Shown one piece after another: positions 18,016 through 25,775 of a stretch of 64,000 bases of DNA. How positions within the stretch are numbered: the stretch's first letter is position 1; every line of letters starts with the position of its first letter. The notes beneath the pieces are model-generated. The model was not told the origin of the DNA and made no database searches. It saw only the letters and a list, made by a program, of their open reading frames with translations. Source of the DNA: Thermoplasmatales archaeon. Lineage in GTDB: Archaea > Thermoplasmatota > Thermoplasmata > Thermoplasmatales > Thermoplasmataceae. The position numbers and the translations under genes are program-made. The stretch lies in assembly GCA_026127925.1 (NCBI GenBank), contig JAJSLM010000001.1, forward strand, positions 124,001-188,000, written 5' to 3'.

Positions 18016-19052
18016 ACATACTATTGAGACTGGCACTCTTTTTTGCAGGTGCAGGTCATTACGGATCTTACTTCTTGGCCTACATATTTGAGACAATATT
18101 TTTCATGATATTTGTTGCTGTTGTCCTGATATTCACTATCTACTTGTTCAGAAAGTACATGGCGCGCCTGCAACTTAGGTATGGTCCAAACAGGGTCGGC
18201 AAATTCGGATCCCTGCAGCTTATTGCTGATGCCCTTAAACTGATGGGGAAGGAAAGCATTTTGCCAAGTGGGCGGGATGACTTTGCATTCCGGGTAGCTC
18301 CCCTTGTAGTATTCATAGGGTTATTTGTCGGTTTCGCCATCATTCCTTATGGCAGCATTTACTGGATAGGCTCTCTTACAATAACGCATTCCAATGTCAG
18401 CTTACTCTTAATCTTCGGAGCGTTGGCTATTATGCCTATCGGAGAGATAGTTGCGGGTGCGAGTTCAAAGAATAAGTATGCTGTTCTTGGCGCTCTCAGA
18501 GGCGTCGCAAAGGATATTTCTTTCGAGATTCCAATGATGCTTTCCGTCATTGCGCTCGTTATGATGGCATCCGACAGAACTGCTAACGGCCTGAATTTAG
18601 AGGATTTAACTACCGTGCAGTTTATACCATACGGAATCCCTGAAGTCATTGGATTATTTGTTTTCTTCATTGCGATGATCGCCAGAGCAGCCTATTCTCC
18701 ATTTGATCTCGGCGAGAGTGATAGTGAGCTTGTTTCCGGATACAGTACAGAATACAGCGGCATGAGATTTGGTATGTTTTATATGGGGCTATTTGGCAGC
18801 ATATTCCTCGGATCAATGCTTGTATCAGTATTATACCTGGGCGGTTACAACGGGCCTTTTTCAAGTTATGCAGGTTTCATTTACTTGTTAATAAAAACTT
18901 TTATTCTGGTGCTTGTAGCATTTCTTGTCTGGCTTTCAATTCCAAGGATCAGGATCGATAAATTCGTCAACATGGGTTGGAAGTACCTCTTGCCCATTGC
19001 TGTAATAAATCTAATCATAAGCGGTGTGCTAACACTGGGGTTGGGAATATGA
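18012..19052 (+). CDS. nuoH: complex I-type subunit H
   Basis: The 346-aa membrane subunit connects the peripheral arm to the pumping arm. About eight helices are visible. Family motifs are RYGPNRVGKFGSLQLIADALKL in the first loop, EIVAGASSKNKYAVLGALRG, and ARAAYSPFDLGESDSELVSGYSTEYSG, the acidic loop that lines the quinone channel. It overlaps nuoD (ATGA) and nuoI by 4 nt each. Confidence 0.96.
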   Translation: MNILLRLALFFAGAGHYGSYFLAYIFETIFFMIFVAVVLIFTIYLFRKYMARLQLRYGPNRVGKFGSLQLIADALKLMGKESILPSGRDDFAFRVAPLVVFIGLFVGFAIIPYGSIYWIGSLTITHSNVSLLLIFGALAIMPIGEIVAGASSKNKYAVLGALRGVAKDISFEIPMMLSVIALVMMASDRTANGLNLEDLTTVQFIPYGIPEVIGLFVFFIAMIARAAYSPFDLGESDSELVSGYSTEYSGMRFGMFYMGLFGSIFLGSMLVSVLYLGGYNGPFSSYAGFIYLLIKTFILVLVAFLVWLSIPRIRIDKFVNMGWKYLLPIAVINLIISGVLTLGLGI

Positions 19053-19483
19053 TAGAAGTTAAGGAACCTAAGAAAGAGATCCCTGTCATAGGGACATTAA
19101 AAGCTATGTTTATCGTTTTCAAACATCTTTTTCAGAAACCAATAACAACTCAGTATCCTGAGCAGAAAAGGATAATAGAAGATCGATTCAAATTCAGAAT
19201 TTTTCTTTCGCTCGATGACTGTGTAGGTTGCACTCTCTGTGAGCAGGTGTGCCCAAACAAAAGTATTGCTATGACAAGCCTGAACAGGGCAAATCCCAGA
19301 AATAAAAGGAAGATATACCCTGACGTGAATTTTGGAACATGCACAATTTGCAGGAACTGCGAGGAGATCTGCCCGACGGATGCGATTTATCTAACCCATG
19401 TATTTGAAACGTCGCGCACCAGGAACAGTTTCACTTACACCCCAGAAGAACTTTCACTTCCAGAAGATGAGGTAATTAAATGA
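19049..19483 (+). CDS. nuoI: complex I-type subunit I (2x[4Fe-4S])
   Basis: This 144-aa ferredoxin-like subunit carries both clusters that feed N2. Ligands are Cys58, 61, 64 and 68 (DDCVGCTLCEQVCP) and Cys98, 101, 104 and 108 (GTCTICRNCEEICP). ATG 19049 overlaps the nuoH stop; the longer upstream extension lies in nuoH sequence and is not used. With no NuoEFG here, this subunit is the likely entry point for electrons, for example from ferredoxin or another donor. Confidence 0.95.
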   Translation: MIEVKEPKKEIPVIGTLKAMFIVFKHLFQKPITTQYPEQKRIIEDRFKFRIFLSLDDCVGCTLCEQVCPNKSIAMTSLNRANPRNKRKIYPDVNFGTCTICRNCEEICPTDAIYLTHVFETSRTRNSFTYTPEELSLPEDEVIK

Positions 19484-19728
19484 TCTATACGATAATATAC
19501 GTCCTTTTTGCGATCATATTGATTCCATTGGCTTTAAAATCCGTTTCAGAAAAGAACCTGCTCCATTCAGTAATATATCTATTCGTTTTCCTCGTCGTTC
19601 TTTCAGGACTTTTTATATTTCTAGGCGCGTCAATTGTCGGAGCGGTTGAGGTTCTGGTATTTGTGGGTGCAGTAACCGCACTGACCGTGTTTACGCTGAT
19701 GCTGACAGGAGGAAAGGAATATGAATAA
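19480..19728 (+). CDS. nuoJ1: complex I-type subunit J, N-terminal half
   Basis: The 82-aa product has three helices and ends in GAVEVLVFVGAVTALTVFTLML, the conserved third-helix region of NuoJ/ND6 that contains the pi-bulge implicated in coupling. The fourth and fifth helices are encoded by the next gene, so NuoJ is split in two, as in the fpo operon of Methanosarcina. It overlaps nuoI (ATGA) and the second half by 8 nt, which argues for a real split rather than a sequencing error. Confidence 0.88.
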   Translation: MIYTIIYVLFAIILIPLALKSVSEKNLLHSVIYLFVFLVVLSGLFIFLGASIVGAVEVLVFVGAVTALTVFTLMLTGGKEYE

Positions 19729-19939
19729 GCGAATTGCAGCACTCGCCTCGATAATATTCCTTCTGGTATTCGGTTTCGAGGTCGTCAGCATAAAAGGCTC
19801 GTTCATACCGTCATCACAGGATCTTAATGCGGTTGGTAAGCTTCTTTTTAAAGAGTATGTGGTGCCATTCGAGTTACTATCCCTTATTATGGTGGCAGGT
19901 GTAATCGGAATGTTTTACATTGCAGGGAGGGAAGATTAA
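19721..19939 (+). CDS. nuoJ2: complex I-type subunit J, C-terminal half
   Basis: The 72-aa product has two helices separated by a loop ending in DLNAVGKLLFKEYVVPFELLSLIMVAGVIGMFYIAGRED. The part GKLLFKEYVVPFELLSLIML-like is the conserved end of NuoJ (in bacteria, GxLLFxxYLLPFExASxLLL). It has its own start codon inside the end of the first half and a TAATG overlap with nuoK. Confidence 0.9.
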   Translation: MNKRIAALASIIFLLVFGFEVVSIKGSFIPSSQDLNAVGKLLFKEYVVPFELLSLIMVAGVIGMFYIAGRED

Positions 19940-20238
19940 TGTATATACTGGTTGCCAGTATGCTTTCCCTGATACTTTTCATCGTCGGGCTCTACGGAGT
20001 TATGACTTCAAATATAGGTATAAAGATGTTGATCTCCATAGAAGTACTGATAAACGCTGCGATACTGAATCTGGTTATTATCGCGATTTATTATGCCTCT
20101 GTGCAGCCAATTGTGATGGCTCTTATGGGCATTGGTATAGGTGCAGTTGAATCTGTAATCGGATTAAGCTTGCTCTCTGCTACTTTCAGGCGCTTCGGGA
20201 AGATCGCCATCTCTCTTCTCAAGGAGATAAGGTGGTAA
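19939..20238 (+). CDS. nuoK: complex I-type subunit K
   Basis: This 99-aa, three-helix subunit is a homologue of ND4L and MrpC. The two membrane glutamates of the family are seen, one in LISIEVLINAAILNLV and one in GVGAVESVIGLSLL (here GIGAVESVIGLSLL). These residues sit on the proton path between the quinone channel and the antiporter-like subunits. Confidence 0.95.
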   Translation: MYILVASMLSLILFIVGLYGVMTSNIGIKMLISIEVLINAAILNLVIIAIYYASVQPIVMALMGIGIGAVESVIGLSLLSATFRRFGKIAISLLKEIRW

Positions 20239-20242
20239 AGCG

Positions 20243-22156
20243 ATGTCTGCGACGATATACTGGTATGGCTGGTTAATAGTCATCTCTCCTCTTGTCGGTT
20301 TCCTTGCAAGTTACATCGCTGGACGCAAGTATAGGATAACCGCAGGAATCATTGCGTCTACGGCCATAGGCCTCTCTCTTGTGTTCTCGATCCTTACGCT
20401 CTTAAAGATAAATTCCTCAGGACAACCTATATACAATCATTTCAAATGGTTTTTTAATATAGACGCAGGAATATATATTGATCATTTAGCAATAATAATG
20501 GCTTTGATGGTGTCGTTTGTATCCCTGATGATACATCTTTTTGCCATATATTACATGAAAGACGATCCGAACAAGCATACATATTTTGCCGAAACCTCGC
20601 TGTTTACTGCTGGAATGCTTGGACTTATCGTAGCATCCAACCTGGTTTTATTCTTCTTATTCTGGGAGCTTGTCGGTCTTTGTTCTTATCTCCTCATAGG
20701 TTTCTGGTTCTTTAAACCAAATGCTACTGCTGCGGCAAAAAAAGCCTTTATTGTTACACGTGTCGGCGATCTTCTCTTCCTGGTCGGAATGGCCATTCTC
20801 TACGCATCACTATCAGCACACATATCTGTCCTTGGAGCAAACAGCCCCCTGAGCATACCGTATCTGATCACAAACGCGAAAGCGATCGCAACGGCGATCG
20901 GTCCTACAACGCTGGGCATAGTTTCAGTGCTATTCCTTGCTGGTGCGGCTGGTAAATCTGCTCAGTTCCCGTTGCATGTGTGGATTCCAGATGCAATGGA
21001 AGGACCTACTACCGTGTCCGCGCTGATACATGCTGCAACAATGGTCACTGCCGGTGTGTATCTCGTAGCAAGGGTATTTCCAATATTTTATGCATCATCT
21101 TCTTTTGCTCTTTATTCAGTCGCAATTCTCGGTTCTTTCACTGCTATATACGCAGGAATCCTAGGGCTCGTTATGAACGATATAAAGAGGGTCCTCGCCT
21201 ACTCAACGATAAGTCAGATAGGATACATGATGGCGGCTATAGGATTAGCAGGAATCATAGGCTATTCTGGAGTCGCCTACGGTATATTCCAGCTGGTAAC
21301 TCATGCATTCTTCAAAGCCTTGTTATTCGTTTCCACTGGAGCAATACTCATTGCTTTGCTCGAATTGAGGGATATAAAAAAGATGGGAGGGCTGTGGAAA
21401 AGGATGCCAATGACTGTAACTTTACTTTTAATTGGTGCAGCGGCTCTTATAGCTTTTCCTGGCACATCCGGATATTTCTCGAAGGATACGATAATATCTG
21501 CTTCATATGTTTACTACCTTCATGGCGGAAACATTGCTTCTATGCTTCCATGGCTGTTTCTTCTTTTAGGCTCACTTCTTACAACTCTTTACACATTCCG
21601 TATGTTCTTTCTCGTTGCAATGGGTAAACCAAGGTCGGATCTCGCAGAGCATGCCAAGGATCCAAAGCTTCTTCCTTTAATCCCATTGTTTTTCCTGGCA
21701 GCAGGAGCTCTCTTCTTAGGAATAGTCCAGCCGCAGTTTTATGGGTTTCTATATCCAAGCTATATAATGCCGTCCCTGCCATACTACATACAATATCTCC
21801 CTGAAGTGCTTATGGTCATAGGCCTTGTCGTTACATATTTCCTCTACGGCACTGATAGGTGGAAGAAGCTTCACTTCGACAACAGTCCCTGGTACAAGGT
21901 TGTCAGAAATAAATTCTATCTCGATACTCTCTTCACGAATATAATCGCTGAGAGAGTCATAGCCCCAGTATCTGCCGGGTTTGGTGCGTTTGAGAGCGCT
22001 TACAATAAAGCCATTGATTCCATCGGAACCGGAACTATCGGGCTAGGAAGCCGCATGAGGAAGTTGCAAAACGGCATTGTGGAGAATTATTTTGTAATCA
22101 TATTGATTGGCATGTCGATCATACTGCTTATAATGATACTTGAAGGGGTGCTTTAA
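20243..22156 (+). CDS. nuoL: complex I-type antiporter-like subunit L
   Basis: The 637-aa subunit is the distal proton-pumping subunit. Antiporter-fold motifs are present: FFLFWELVGLCSYLLIGFWF with the key Glu, GKSAQFPLHVWIPDAMEGPTTVSALIHAATMVTAGVYLVAR, and LAYSTISQIGYM with AVTHAFFKALLF-like (LVTHAFFKALLF) segments. The long C-terminal part after residue 480 should be the lateral helix. A GGAGATAAGGTGG ribosome-binding region precedes ATG 20243. Confidence 0.95.
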   Translation: MSATIYWYGWLIVISPLVGFLASYIAGRKYRITAGIIASTAIGLSLVFSILTLLKINSSGQPIYNHFKWFFNIDAGIYIDHLAIIMALMVSFVSLMIHLFAIYYMKDDPNKHTYFAETSLFTAGMLGLIVASNLVLFFLFWELVGLCSYLLIGFWFFKPNATAAAKKAFIVTRVGDLLFLVGMAILYASLSAHISVLGANSPLSIPYLITNAKAIATAIGPTTLGIVSVLFLAGAAGKSAQFPLHVWIPDAMEGPTTVSALIHAATMVTAGVYLVARVFPIFYASSSFALYSVAILGSFTAIYAGILGLVMNDIKRVLAYSTISQIGYMMAAIGLAGIIGYSGVAYGIFQLVTHAFFKALLFVSTGAILIALLELRDIKKMGGLWKRMPMTVTLLLIGAAALIAFPGTSGYFSKDTIISASYVYYLHGGNIASMLPWLFLLLGSLLTTLYTFRMFFLVAMGKPRSDLAEHAKDPKLLPLIPLFFLAAGALFLGIVQPQFYGFLYPSYIMPSLPYYIQYLPEVLMVIGLVVTYFLYGTDRWKKLHFDNSPWYKVVRNKFYLDTLFTNIIAERVIAPVSAGFGAFESAYNKAIDSIGTGTIGLGSRMRKLQNGIVENYFVIILIGMSIILLIMILEGVL

Positions 22157-22157
22157 G

Positions 22158-23633
22158 GTGATTATACTCTTATTATTTTTGTTGATGGTAATCGCAGCAA
22201 TTGCATCTTTCTTCTTCAAGAAGCACACCTTTGAGTATGCTCTTGGCGTTTCAGCTGCAGTGCTTGTAGTAATAGTTTTTTATAGCGTGCTCCGGTTTCA
22301 TTCTGGATACACTGGAGGATACATCTCGGTTTTCACTTACGCTCTCGCGGGCAAGATTGGTATCTTCTTCTCAATAGGTGTAAGCAGCTTCAGTGATGCA
22401 CTTCTCCTGCTTTCAGCAATAGTTATATTAGTAGCAGTTGCAATAACCAGAAGAAAGGATTATGCAGCGTCTATCTACAGCTTTATGATCCTCATTGAGA
22501 TAGGTCTTTTTGGTATTCTCATTTCAAGAAACTTTCTTTTCTTCTACATTTTTTGGGAAGTAGTTCTGATACCTGCGTATTTCATTGTTGCAGAGTTCGG
22601 TGGTAAAAACAAGGATCACGTTTCTCTCAAGTTCTTCGTTTATACCCATATCGGGTCGGTCTTTCTCCTGCTTGCGATTTTCACTGTTTATTCCTTTTAT
22701 TACATCCATACGGGAATTTTTACCTTCCAGATATCCAGCCTGATGTCGGTGAAGTACTTTGCTATGATACCTACAACACTCAAGTATTTTGCAATATTTG
22801 GTTTCCTATTCTCATTTCTTGTAAAACTTCCGTCGTTTCCAGTTCACTCCTGGCTCCCTGACACTTATGAAACTGCCCCGTATCCTGGTACAGTTATCCT
22901 AGCTGGTGGTTTATCTATAATGGGTGGCTACGGTCTATTCGGAATACTTCTCCCGGTGGGTTCACTCCTTGGAAGCACGGTATTGTATATTCTAATTGGA
23001 CTTGGCATAATAAGCCTAATTTATTTTGCACTTTCAGCTATGATGCAGTATAATCTGAAGAGAATGATGGCATTTGCAAGTGCAGCCGCCATGGGGTTCG
23101 TAACTTTATCCTTTGGTGCAGGAATTCTTGAAACAGGAATAGAGCAACCACTTGAACTTGCTGGAGGGATGTATCAGATACTTGCTCACGGGCTCATCAT
23201 GACACTGATATTTGCTGCATTATATTTCATTAATCAGAAAGCTGGGAGTGACAACATATATTCACTGGGTGGTGTATTCCGGGAGATGCCAGTTCTTAGT
23301 TCAAGCCTCCTTGTGGGACTACTTGCGTCCCTTGGTCTACCCGGTTTTGCGGGCTTTATAGGTGAGTTCTCTGTACTCGTGGGTTCGTTCCAGGCCATTG
23401 GATGGATCATAATCCTTGTCATTTTTGCTATGATAATAACAGCGTCATATCATATTTGGGCCGCGCAGCGCTCGCTTTACGGACCATACAATGAGCATCT
23501 TGGTAAGATAAGGGATGTTTCTGCTGCTCAGTTCTCAATACTTCTGTTTATGATGATTGCAATATTCATCTTCGGAATTGTTCCTAATTTATACTACGGT
23601 TCTTTTCTCGCTTATCTGGGGGCTTTGATATGA
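22158..23633 (+). CDS. nuoM: complex I-type antiporter-like subunit M
   Basis: The 491-aa polytopic protein has the antiporter fold: FFYIFWEVVLIPAYFIV with the pump Glu, VKLPSFPVHSWLPDTYETAPYPGTVILAG, LKRMMAFASAAAMGFV and LAHGLIMTLIFAALY. GTG 22158 is preferred: AAGGGGTG lies about 8 nt upstream and the codon follows the nuoL stop by one base. An in-frame TTG at 22140 overlapping nuoL is less likely. Confidence 0.94.
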   Translation: MIILLLFLLMVIAAIASFFFKKHTFEYALGVSAAVLVVIVFYSVLRFHSGYTGGYISVFTYALAGKIGIFFSIGVSSFSDALLLLSAIVILVAVAITRRKDYAASIYSFMILIEIGLFGILISRNFLFFYIFWEVVLIPAYFIVAEFGGKNKDHVSLKFFVYTHIGSVFLLLAIFTVYSFYYIHTGIFTFQISSLMSVKYFAMIPTTLKYFAIFGFLFSFLVKLPSFPVHSWLPDTYETAPYPGTVILAGGLSIMGGYGLFGILLPVGSLLGSTVLYILIGLGIISLIYFALSAMMQYNLKRMMAFASAAAMGFVTLSFGAGILETGIEQPLELAGGMYQILAHGLIMTLIFAALYFINQKAGSDNIYSLGGVFREMPVLSSSLLVGLLASLGLPGFAGFIGEFSVLVGSFQAIGWIIILVIFAMIITASYHIWAAQRSLYGPYNEHLGKIRDVSAAQFSILLFMMIAIFIFGIVPNLYYGSFLAYLGALI

Positions 23634-25078
23634 TCGATCAGTTCTTCTCTGCTTTGGGTTCAAACATATTCCATGCATTTATTCCCGTTATATTCCTTGG
23701 AATATTCGGGTTCGTAGTTCTATCGCTTGGGTTCGTGAATGCACCAAAAAAGATTGTTGCATGGCTAACATTTGCAGTTCTTGCTGTCACTGCCATTCTC
23801 ATCTATTTTATGGAACCAACTCACTCAACTTTCTATTATGGGACATTTGTGTTTAACAAATTTGGCATATATTTCGCGATAATAATGCTCATTTCCGGAA
23901 TGCTTGTAACAATACCCGCACTGCTCGGAATCCACCAAAAGAGCGAGATATTCTACTCCACACTGATATTTGTTTCAGTAGGAATGGTAATTGCTGCATT
24001 CAGTCTTAACCTGATTACAATATTTATCGCATTCGAATCAGTAAGTATAGGAACCTACGTCCTCTCAAGCTTTGGAAAGAGCAAGAGAAATCTTGAAGGT
24101 TCCATCAAGTATTTCTTCACTGGGACAATAGCAACAGCATTTATCCTGTTCGGGACATCATTCTTCTTCTTGGGCACTGGGTCATTCAATCTCTCTGTTC
24201 TCAGTGCGGTTAAACCAGCTCCAGAAATTACACTTGCTCTGATATTCCTGATCATCGGCTTTGGTTTCAAAATGGCCATATTCCCCATGCACCAGTGGGC
24301 GATTGATACATACGATGGAACGGAGAACTCCGTTTCAGCTTTTCTTGCTGCTGGAAGCAAGATCTTGGCTTATCTTATCATCCTAAGGGTGTTTATTGTT
24401 GGTTTCTCATCCGACGGGGTTGATGTATATTACCTGTTTGTGATACTCTCCATTCTCACAATGACGTATGGCAACATAGTTGCCCTTTCTGAGACAAATT
24501 TAAAGAGAATGCTAGCATATTCAAGTGTTGCCCAGGCAGGTTACTTGATACTTATACCCGCACTGATAGGTGCTGTCGGGATCTCTGATACCAGCGTTTT
24601 CAACCTTGCTATCGCGTCTGCAGTATACTATTCGCTTGTGTACATATTCATGAAAGGTGGGGCATTCCTGATGATGAATACGCTAAAGAACGAGAACGCA
24701 CAGATATCTGATCTCTCAGGACTTAGCAAAAAAGCCCCTGGTACAGCGGTTAGTTTTGCAATTCTCCTTCTTGCGCTCGGAGGAATACCGATAACCGGTG
24801 GTTTCTTCGCCAAATATTTCGTGTTTTTGTCGTTGGTTGCTGGCGGTCTCTGGTGGCTTGCAATAATAGCAATAATAAACAGCGCAATTTCGGTCTTTTA
24901 TTATTTTCGGGTAATACTTTACATGTTTGGCAAGCCAGTGGAAAAGAGTGATAATATGATCTTAAATGCATCCACAAAGGTCCCGGTTATTGTTTCGGCT
25001 TTCATAACCGTTGGCCTCTCGATCCTTGTAATATACTTGCCAGTCCTGGAAACTGCAGCAAAGGGGCTATTTTCATGA
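23630..25078 (+). CDS. nuoN: complex I-type antiporter-like subunit N
   Basis: The 482-aa protein has about 14 helices. Motifs are FIAFESVSIGTYVLSSFGKS with the conserved Glu, FGFKMAIFPMHQWAIDTYDGTENSVSAFLAAGSK, LKRMLAYSSVAQAGYL, and GGIPITGGFFAKYFVF. It completes the nuoABCDHIJKLMN set and overlaps nuoM (ATGA). Two small genes follow after a 9-nt gap. Confidence 0.95.
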   Translation: MIDQFFSALGSNIFHAFIPVIFLGIFGFVVLSLGFVNAPKKIVAWLTFAVLAVTAILIYFMEPTHSTFYYGTFVFNKFGIYFAIIMLISGMLVTIPALLGIHQKSEIFYSTLIFVSVGMVIAAFSLNLITIFIAFESVSIGTYVLSSFGKSKRNLEGSIKYFFTGTIATAFILFGTSFFFLGTGSFNLSVLSAVKPAPEITLALIFLIIGFGFKMAIFPMHQWAIDTYDGTENSVSAFLAAGSKILAYLIILRVFIVGFSSDGVDVYYLFVILSILTMTYGNIVALSETNLKRMLAYSSVAQAGYLILIPALIGAVGISDTSVFNLAIASAVYYSLVYIFMKGGAFLMMNTLKNENAQISDLSGLSKKAPGTAVSFAILLLALGGIPITGGFFAKYFVFLSLVAGGLWWLAIIAIINSAISVFYYFRVILYMFGKPVEKSDNMILNASTKVPVIVSAFITVGLSILVIYLPVLETAAKGLFS

Positions 25079-25087
25079 GGTGTCAAA

Positions 25088-25453
25088 ATGCAATTCACAT
25101 CTGATATTGAAATAATCAAAAGTGCAATTCTGTATGGAGATATTGGAGACGCGATGTCATTGATCGATCACAGACTCGATGCACTTAGAAGATATGAATC
25201 CGACCGAAAGAATGACAAGAAACAGAAATATGCTAAGTTCCTCAAGTATCTGAGAGACGTGTTTTCTGGAAATATTTCCGTTGACCAGTTCAGAGAAATC
25301 GTTGAATCTAATGCATATGATACCTGGTTCTCACAGGACAGTTCAGTTGTGAAACAATTTCTCGATTCCTTCTGCTATTTTCTTAGAATATCAATGGACA
25401 GATACGACGTTAAATACCCTGTGTACGACGAAAAGAGGTGCAATGACGCATGA
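25088..25453 (+). CDS. hypothetical protein at the end of the nuo operon, 121 aa
   Basis: This soluble, charged protein of mostly helical pattern has no signal or membrane helix (starts MQFTSDIEIIKSAILYGDIGDA). I do not recognise a domain. It starts 9 nt after nuoN with GAGGTG in front of ATG 25088, so it should be translated from the nuo message, and it overlaps the next gene by ATGA. Position suggests an assembly factor, an accessory subunit or a docking protein for the unknown electron donor; the sequence itself does not prove any of these. Confidence 0.75.
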   Translation: MQFTSDIEIIKSAILYGDIGDAMSLIDHRLDALRRYESDRKNDKKQKYAKFLKYLRDVFSGNISVDQFREIVESNAYDTWFSQDSSVVKQFLDSFCYFLRISMDRYDVKYPVYDEKRCNDA

Positions 25454-25701
25454 ACTCTTTTGAGCGATGTTTTGATCATATAGAAGAGGATGCATTATCA
25501 GCCGCAGAATGCATTCATTGCCTTAAGAAGAATGGCGAGGCTGTTTTTTTCGACGAAAAACTTGGCAGGCTTGCTCTTGGTAGAGAGTTGTACGATGATC
25601 GGTTTGTTGATAAGATGAAGAGGCTTTCGGATTTACTTGGAATAAAGACCCTGGAAGACTATCAGAAAGCGGATAGAACGTATAATCTGACCATGTATTG
25701 A
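25450..25701 (+). CDS. hypothetical protein at the end of the nuo operon, 83 aa
   Basis: A small acidic soluble protein with three cysteines near the N-terminus (C7, C22 and C25 in AAECIHCLKKN) that could hold a metal or disulfide. It overlaps the preceding 121-aa gene by 4 nt, so the two are probably made in equal amounts. No known family was recognised. There is no promoter between it and nuoN. The B12-radical SAM gene downstream starts its own transcript. Confidence 0.7.
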   Translation: MNSFERCFDHIEEDALSAAECIHCLKKNGEAVFFDEKLGRLALGRELYDDRFVDKMKRLSDLLGIKTLEDYQKADRTYNLTMY

Positions 25702-25775
25702 TGGAATGATTCTGGAAATTCTAATTGTAGCTAAAAAGTGTTTTTATATGATTCCGCACTAGGGACGATAGATTT

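Noticed and set aside
20980-21627. 215-codon frame inside nuoL in another frame
   Set aside because: Arginine- and cysteine-rich shadow of nuoL.
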